64,000 nucleotides of DNA from Limnoperna fortunei (lineage: Eukaryota; Mollusca; Bivalvia; Mytilida; Modiolidae): NCBI GenBank assembly GCA_944474755.1, contig OX104120.1, positions 43,628,067 through 43,692,066 on the forward strand, given 5' to 3'. Shown in pieces: positions 1-64,000 of the stretch (position 1 is its first letter; each line of letters opens with the position of its first letter). Below the pieces are notes generated by a model that searched no databases, was not told the DNA's origin, and was given only the letters and a program-made list of their open reading frames with translations. A program made the position numbers and the translations under genes.

Positions 1-240
1 AATACGACCCTAATTACGGTATTGTGGAAACTACCCTTTTCCATGATACATGTAATTTTTACTTATTTGCTTATTATGTAATAGGGCCGAATGTTACTGC
101 TGTTATAATTCGAAGTTAGTTTTATGATTTGTCAGATTAACGGCAGAATTTAGTTCTATTGCTTCTAATGTACCAAATAAAAAATTCTAACTTCAGTCTA
201 TTTATACAAAATTAGAACATAATATTCATCTTCTCAAGGG
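1..240. other. Intronic AT-rich DNA
   Basis: No exon, RNA gene or repeat recognised. Probably intron of the PI3K gene. Confidence 0.5.
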
Positions 241-499
241 GGCCTCGGTGGCCGAGTGGTCAAGGTAGTTCGTCTACTATTGATCACGTGGTCTGTCAAC
301 ACTGAGATTGCGGGTTCGATTCTCACTGCAGGCAGGGTGTACTCGACTCCAATCTTAATTGACAAGGATTGCCAGTTTTCCTACCGCAGGTCGGGGGTTC
401 TCTCCGGGTACTCCGGCTTCCTCCCCCAATAAAAACTGGACGCCATGAAATAGCTGAAAAATTGCTGAAAGTGGCGTTAAAACACCATTCAAACAAAAA
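241..499 (+). repeat. tRNA-derived SINE, full-length copy
   Basis: The head resembles a class II tRNA, with an A box TGGCCGAGTGG at 249-259 and a B box GGTTCGATTC at 313-322. A body follows (ACTCCAATCTTAATTGACAA; AATAAAAACTGGACGCCATG) and a CAAACAAA-type tail. At least 16 further full or partial copies lie in this window. This is the best-preserved + copy and serves as the reference. The A and B boxes imply RNA polymerase III transcription, and mobilisation would depend on a LINE (family knowledge). Confidence 0.88.
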
Positions 500-1386
500 A
501 ATCATCTTCTCAACATTATTAAAGCTTCAGACGTGCAAAAATAACGAGAAATGATCTTTATTGAAGAAATTTCTTTTTTCCTCTTGAAGATGCACGTGGA
601 AAATGCTATGTTGATCATTATTCCGTACATGAATAATGTGACCTAATTTTAGTATAATCGTGCTAATTTGCATACTGTAACAACTAATCTGTAGTAAAAA
701 TCCAGTAATTTACATTTACTTTCCCCAAGATGCAACACACCATTCAGTGTCAGGTTTTCAATGTTTTTCGTGTAGTAAACACAATTAAACAGAGACACAA
801 ATGTCAATTAATACACAACACACAATGGGTTATGAGAAACTTCAAAAACTATCATCATGTATCAATAATGATCTATCTTAAACTCGTAACCAATAAAAAA
901 ATGGTGACACTGTTGAAATATATCAAGATAGACCACTGTGAATTATATATGCAACTTCTTTTTGACTTCAATGTGCTGGGAGTGATTCACTGTCGCGCTG
1001 CTACATTAACTAAATTTGTGCCCTCCCCCCAAAAAAAACAAAAAAAAGCCAGGGTATGATTATTCGTTCTAATTATATAACAGATTGTGACATCTTGTTC
1101 TAATCATGATATTTGGATGAAAAGGGTAAATTATTAAGCAACAGATATCCAAACATTTATACTTAGATTTGTGAAAAAAAAGATGAGGAAAAACCAATTA
1201 TAAATTTAGTGTATACTTTAGTATTTTTTTAATATGGTAATTTCAGAAATTTTGTCTACCAGTTATATTTTTTCAAGATAATTTAGCTATTTAAAAAAAT
1301 GCATCTTTACCTTGAGTGTTTTAAGTTCTTTTAAAACTGAATATGGCCAGTTAATGATATCTATTGCTTCATTTGTTGATGTAAAT
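500..1386. other. Intronic DNA, nothing recognised
   Basis: AT-rich sequence without a convincing exon. A 109-codon open frame at 730-1059 has no recognisable protein features and is probably chance. Confidence 0.5.
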
Positions 1387-1465
1387 GTAAAAGCTAGACT
1401 GTTTTTCAGAGAATTATTTTGAGGAAGCCATTTAGTTCCTTTGTAAAAGCTAGACTGTTTTTCAG

Positions 1466-59246
<57,781 letters not shown>

Positions 59247-60142
59247 GCAGGATTTTTTCATCTATTAATAGCTACCAATGGTTTTACACAGTCTTCCTTG
59301 CAGTGAGCATGTTCAAAGATAGATGTCAACAGCCCTTCAGCATATTGGGAGATTTTGATATTTTGGGAAAATTTACCTTTAAGTAATAAAGGTTATGCAA
59401 AGAAATCTAGCCCTGACAGGTGTTTATTTGGATAATATTGTTAGTGTTAGTATTTTGAATAACTTTGGTTGTTAGCAACTTAAAATGGAATTAAAATAAA
59501 TAAACTTGTTTTAAAGTTCTAAGCATACAAAGAATAACCTAGCCTTTTTACTGCTTTGTTTGTTACATTACTACAAATTTACATAGAAATATTTTTTTTA
59601 CTGGTATAAATTTATTGTACTTTATTCAATATTGTGGATTCATTGTCCATCATTGCCATTTTCATTTTTAATCATCAACAAAATTAGTGCTCATGGATAG
59701 TCATTTATCAAGTTTCTTCATTTAATACCAAGCAAACATTCAGTTTGGTGGCCAGAGACATTTCTGGTGTCCCATCTTTACCTTTTCTAATGTAAAGATT
59801 CCTCATTTTGTGCTGTTTTAATCTTCCATTGATTGGTCAGTTGCCTGCTGTACTAGGTGAGCAACAGATTTAGGTCTTCCTTTGCTATTGTAGTGATACA
59901 TACACGAGTGTTTACTACATAAAACAACAGATTTTTATATTAAGTGGCTTTTTGTTCAGTTATCCAGTTGATATTAAACAACTTTAAAACAAACCAGTAT
60001 TTTGTTGGTTGCCATTTATTACTTCCAAAGCTGTTTCACATCAATTGTACTGTTCATATTGATTTGAAAAATAAAAATGAGTTTTATATGATTAAGTGCA
60101 ATTTTGTATGTGTGAAAAGTGTCTTTCATAAGAGATTTTTGT
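59247..60142 (+). other. Probable 3' UTR and downstream DNA
   Basis: AATAAA signals occur near 59384 and near 59495-59502. Either could direct polyadenylation. No further coding sequence seen. Confidence 0.5.
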
Positions 60143-61412
60143 TATGCCCCCGCAACGACATGTCGGGGGGCATTAAGTTTTACTCATGTCCGTCCGTCCG
60201 TCTATCCGTCCGTCCGTCTGTACGTCCGTACGAATTTCCGTCAAGCTTTTCTCAGAAACTGTACATCAGAACAATTTGAAATTTGGCAGGGTGGTTCAGT
60301 ATCACAAGTTGTACGTCCTAAGCGAATTTCAGACCTGTCGGACAACTACTTCCTGTTTGGGACTGGACCGTTATGAAAATGTGTTAACATGAGTATGAAA
60401 ATTTCCGTCAAGCTTTTCTCAGAAACCGTACATCAGAATAATTTGAAATTTGGCAGGGTGGTTCAGTATCACAAGTTGTACGTCCTAAGCGACTTTCAGA
60501 CCTGTCGGACAACTGCTTCCTGTTTGTGACTGGGCCGATATGAAAATGTGTTAACATGAGTATGAAAATTTCCGTCAAGCTTTTCTCAGAAACCGTACAT
60601 GAGAACAATTTGAAATTTGGCAGGGTGGTTCAGTATCACAAGTTGTACGTCCTAAGCAACTTTCAGACCTGTCGGACAACTACTTCCTGTTTGCGATTGG
60701 GCCGATATGAAAATGTGTTAACATTAGTATGAAAATTTCTGTCAAGCTTTTCTCAGAAACCGTACATGAGAACAATTTGAAATTTGGCATTGTGGTTCAG
60801 TATCACAAGTTGTACGTCCTAAGCTACTTTCAGACCTGTCGGACAACTACTTCCTGTTGCGACTGGGCCAATATGAAAATGTGTTAACACGAGTATGAAA
60901 ATTTCCGTCAAGCTTTTCTCAGAAACCGTACACAAGAACAATTTGGAATTTGGCAGGGTGCTTCAGTATCACTTGTTGTACGTCCTAAGCGACTTTCAGA
61001 CCTGTCGGACAACTACTTCCTGTTTGCGACTGGGCCGATATGAAAATGTGTTAACATGAGTATGAAAATTTCTGTCAAGCTTTTCTCAGAAACCGTACAC
61101 AAGAACAATTTGAAATTTGGCAGGGTAGTTCAGTATCACAAGTTGTACGTCCTAAGCGACTTTCAGACCTGTCGGACAACTACTTCCTGTTTTCGACTGG
61201 GCCGATTTGAAAATGTATCAACACGAGTATGAAAATTTCCGTCGAGCTTTACTCAGAAACCGTACATTAGAACAATTTGAAATTTGGCAGGGTGGTTAAG
61301 TATCACAAGTTGTACGTCCTAAGCGACTTTCAGACCTGTTGGACAACTACTTCCTGTTTGGGACTTCCTTTAGCGGGGGCATCCGTGTCCCATGGACACA
61401 TTCTTCAATTTT
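60143..61412 (+). mobile_element. Helitron-like tandem-core element, ATGCCCCCGC family, copy 3
   Basis: ATGCCCCCGCAACGACATGT hairpin, CCGTCCGTCCGTC tract, about seven cores of 165 bp, end TAGCGGGGGCATCCGTGTCC + CATGGACACATTCTTCAATT. Both ends match copy 1 closely. Confidence 0.8.
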
Positions 61413-62150
61413 TTTCATTATTGAAAATAGTTAAAATGAAATAGGAAATTAAAAAATTGAAATTCACAAATCAGTTACACAGTTGCATTATACAAAAAAA
61501 TCTCAAACCCTAGCATTTTAGTACATATTTTTGAATTGACTGTTATAGTTATAAGCATTTCAAAGCTTTCTTCATTATAGTATTGAGATTCTTAATACTG
61601 CTTTTTATAGTTTTAAATTGTGGTACTTGTGAAGATGTATATGAAGCATTTTGTAATTACCTGTATTTTGTAATGTCCTAGAAATGTTTTAATGAATTAA
61701 GTATTAAGTACTCTAAGAAAGATTCTTTTTGGTATATTTAGATATTGACTGTACTAATGTACTAATTTTTCTGCATTAAATATATATTTTGACATATACT
61801 AAGTGATGAAAATGGCCACAGTACTACATATTCCATATGGAAAATGGCTAACATATTAAATCTTTCATATCTCTTGGTGCTAATGTAGAATGATGTAACA
61901 CATTTTGTTGTTGTTTGTTCAGATAAAATTCTAAATGATATTGTATGGCGTGTAGAAAGGAAGTGTAACATTATATTGAAATTAATGTGTGAAATATGAC
62001 AGATGGTTGTAGTATACAAATTGTTCTAGATGTTGGTGATATTGTGTTGTTTTATACTGAGGCTGCCGTAAAATTTTCCCTTTTTTACAATATTTTCTTG
62101 TCAATTTAAAGTGTAATTTATATTTCTTTTAATTCTTCTGATTTTCATTT
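61413..62150. other. Downstream DNA, nothing recognised
   Basis: AT-rich; no known element. Confidence 0.5.
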
Positions 62151-62154
62151 TTTA

Positions 62155-62350
62155 GTCGGATGTCACGGAGTGAAAATCCGGGTATTAAAATGGCAAATGT
62201 TGGGCGGGTGGGCAAATTTTTGTAACAGTTTTCTCAGCAACTACTATCACATATACTCTTGTATGCAGCATCAACAGGGCCTCCCATAACGGGGGATTCG
62301 ATTTCAGGTCTGTCGCTCACCTACTTCCTGTTTAACGAAATCCGACCATT
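62155..62350 (+). mobile_element. Truncated Helitron-like tandem-core element
   Basis: GTCGGATGTCACGGAGTGAA + AATCCG start, one core with GTTTTCTCAGCAACTACTAT, TTTCAGGTCTGTCG and CTACTTCCTGTTTAAC, and no clear end. Confidence 0.45.
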
Positions 62351-62367
62351 TCTGTCTTTGATCGATT

Positions 62368-62435
62368 TTTAATTGATTGATTGATTGTAGGGTGCTTATT
62401 GACCAGCAAGCAATATTTCAGCTATATTTAGGATA
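62368..62435 (-). repeat. Short SINE-tail-like fragment
   Basis: TTAATTGATTGATTGATTGT and AGCAATATTTCAGCTATATT resemble the complement of the repeat end at 39480-39537. Confidence 0.45.
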
Positions 62436-63047
62436 CTTTTACTTTTTGCTACTAAATTTTTGAAATTAAAATTTCAATTATTTACCAAAAAAAGATAGAA
62501 CATTAAAAACCAAATATTCAAATTTGATGTTGACCTGATATGCTTATATCATTGTATGGCCAACAGTACAATCTACACTAGTGTACATATATTAATTGGC
62601 AAAAATCAATTTTTTAATGATCTTGATTCCAAAAAAAATTATTCTGTGTTAAGTATGCTCCCTAATGCCTGCAATGACTATCCATGTCTCGTTTAGCTCA
62701 GAAAATTTACATAATGGTGTCGTTTTGGGAGAAATTGTATTACGGGTTAATTAACTGCATATATTGTTTACTTATTTTGGGTACCAGTTCAAAATTTACC
62801 AAACAATTTCTTTGCACAGTTGTGAACCTAGCATTAACTGAAAAAGTTAGAAACAGTTACAAGTGATTATGGTAGACTAACTGTTATGGAAGATATTTTT
62901 GTTGTATAAAAAGGATAGGAGAAACTGGTGAAGAAACCAAAGTTAATTATTCATAAAGTTAAGAAAATCAAATATTTGCAACTATTAAACAAGTAGATAG
63001 TTTTTACTACTATTTTATATAAAATATATCTCTATTTATATCCATTA

Positions 63048-63289
63048 GGGGTCGTCCATAATTGTCAACCATTTTCTTAAGTGTGCAAACCGCACACTTG
63101 AGGGAGGGGGTTAGAAATTTTGACATTTTTGTGTACACTTTTTTTATGTTCAGAAATTTTTCGTTTCCGTGGATTTTGGTTTTTTTATTAGTTTAATGGT
63201 TGACATACACTTTTTGATGGGGGTGGGGGGTCTCTAAAAGTGTGCTTATTGCACACTTGTGAAAATGGTTGACAATTATGGACGACCCC
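63048..63289. mobile_element. Harbinger-like MITE, copy 2
   Basis: 242 bp, inverted relative to copy 1. TIRs GGGGTCGTCCATAATTGTCA / TGACAATTATGGACGACCCC, flanked by TTA at 63045-63047 and 63290-63292. Confidence 0.84.
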
Positions 63290-63292
63290 TTA

Positions 63293-64000
63293 ACACTTTA
63301 ATTATGTAAACTAGTCAGTTACTTGTGATCTTTCATGTGCAATATCAAAATGTGTACAAATGATGTTTTCATAATTTCTTACCAATCATGTAGTCGTTTG
63401 TCATTATAACAGTTTTCATATTAGCTTCCTACTGGCGTTTTCTTTTGTCATACATCTTTTCCAAAGTAGACTGTATGTATATATGCAGTCATTGTTTCTA
63501 ATAGGCAATTCATATATGATGTATTAAGTTTATGTTTTTTTTTCTTTCCCCTTGACAGGATTTTCTGGAGATCACAAAATTCTATTTAAAAATTACCCAC
63601 TAGAAAGTAAGAAAAAATTTTACACTCGACCACTTAAATCCATTTAGCATAGTTAGAGTTATTTTTAGTTAATGTTATAACTTAAAAATCCATTTATGGA
63701 GTAAATTTAATTTTTTTTTCATCTACTATGAACTGGGAGAGATTTTTGGGTCCATATTTGGACTTACATTTTTCTATGTTTGTTGAAAGTTTTCTGTACG
63801 ATTTAATATTAAAGTCTTCCACGCATTTGAAAATGAGGAAAGAACAAGCAAAAGTAGGTCACTCCTACCTGTATTAAACAATTTATTACAGTTATTAAAG
63901 ATGCTTGTTCATATTTGATTCAGTCTTGTTGTGAATATTGAATTAATATTTGTACACATTTTATCAATAATGATCTAGGTTTTTTGTTCTACTTGAATAT
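63293..64000. other. Downstream DNA with one unexplained splice-acceptor-like site
   Basis: A long pyrimidine tract ends in CAG at 63558 and opens a 14-codon frame to a TAG near 63603. Otherwise AT-rich and unassigned. Confidence 0.35.

Noticed and set aside
249..322. Functional tRNA gene (A and B boxes)
   Set aside because: The sequence is the head of a dispersed SINE with body and CAAA tail; the cloverleaf is degraded and there are many copies.
730..1059. 109-codon plus-strand open frame
   Set aside because: Low-complexity AT-rich composition and no recognisable domain; not phase-linked to the exon at 1466.

Overview
The window is animal nuclear DNA, almost certainly from a bivalve mollusc and most likely a mussel-like species. 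It is AT-rich, with GT-AG introns filled with tRNA-derived SINEs, tandem-core Helitron-like elements of the type known from bivalves, a DIRS retrotransposon, MULE, Tc1 and Harbinger-type DNA transposons, and a minimal hammerhead ribozyme motif. The species assignment is inference.

One host gene fills the window on the + strand: a class II phosphatidylinositol 3-kinase (PIK3C2-like). I could place 23 coding exons from 1466 to the stop codon at 59246. Their phases join without a break into the last 894 codons: end of the C2-type PI3K domain, helical domain, lipid kinase domain, PX domain and C-terminal C2 domain. The N-terminus and Ras-binding region lie upstream of the window. The kinase keeps its ATP-site lysine and DRHxxN loop, but the DFG motif reads DFN.

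Layout: 1-4108 holds the first three visible exons and SINEs. Intron 4109-18308 is nearly filled by a dead + strand DIRS element (about 4405-17922). It was split by two MULE-like transposons, each with a perfect 9-bp target duplication (4499-7047 and 7468-12964). The first carries a hammerhead ribozyme motif in its loop. The second carries a decayed MULE transposase and a Helitron-like insert. 18309-21799 holds four helical-domain exons. Intron 21800-32454 holds an apparently intact DIRS element on the - strand (22979-28307: gag-like ORF, RT/RNase H ORF, tyrosine recombinase, inverted terminal repeats and the internal complementary region). After it come two Helitron-like tandem-core arrays. 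32455-45397 holds the kinase exons, a 36-bp minisatellite, a decayed Tc1 element (41140-42765), an AAAT microsatellite and a Harbinger-like MITE. 49327-59246 holds the PX and C2 exons, several foldback hairpins and small repeats. 59247-64000 is 3' UTR or downstream DNA with one more Helitron-like array and a second copy of the MITE.

Only the PI3K gene is host coding sequence that I can support. The other long reading frames are transposon genes or artefacts of tandem repeats. The main findings are the nested DIRS/MULE history, the hammerhead motif, the DFN kinase motif, the shared architecture of the tandem-core elements, and several duplications that touch exons.
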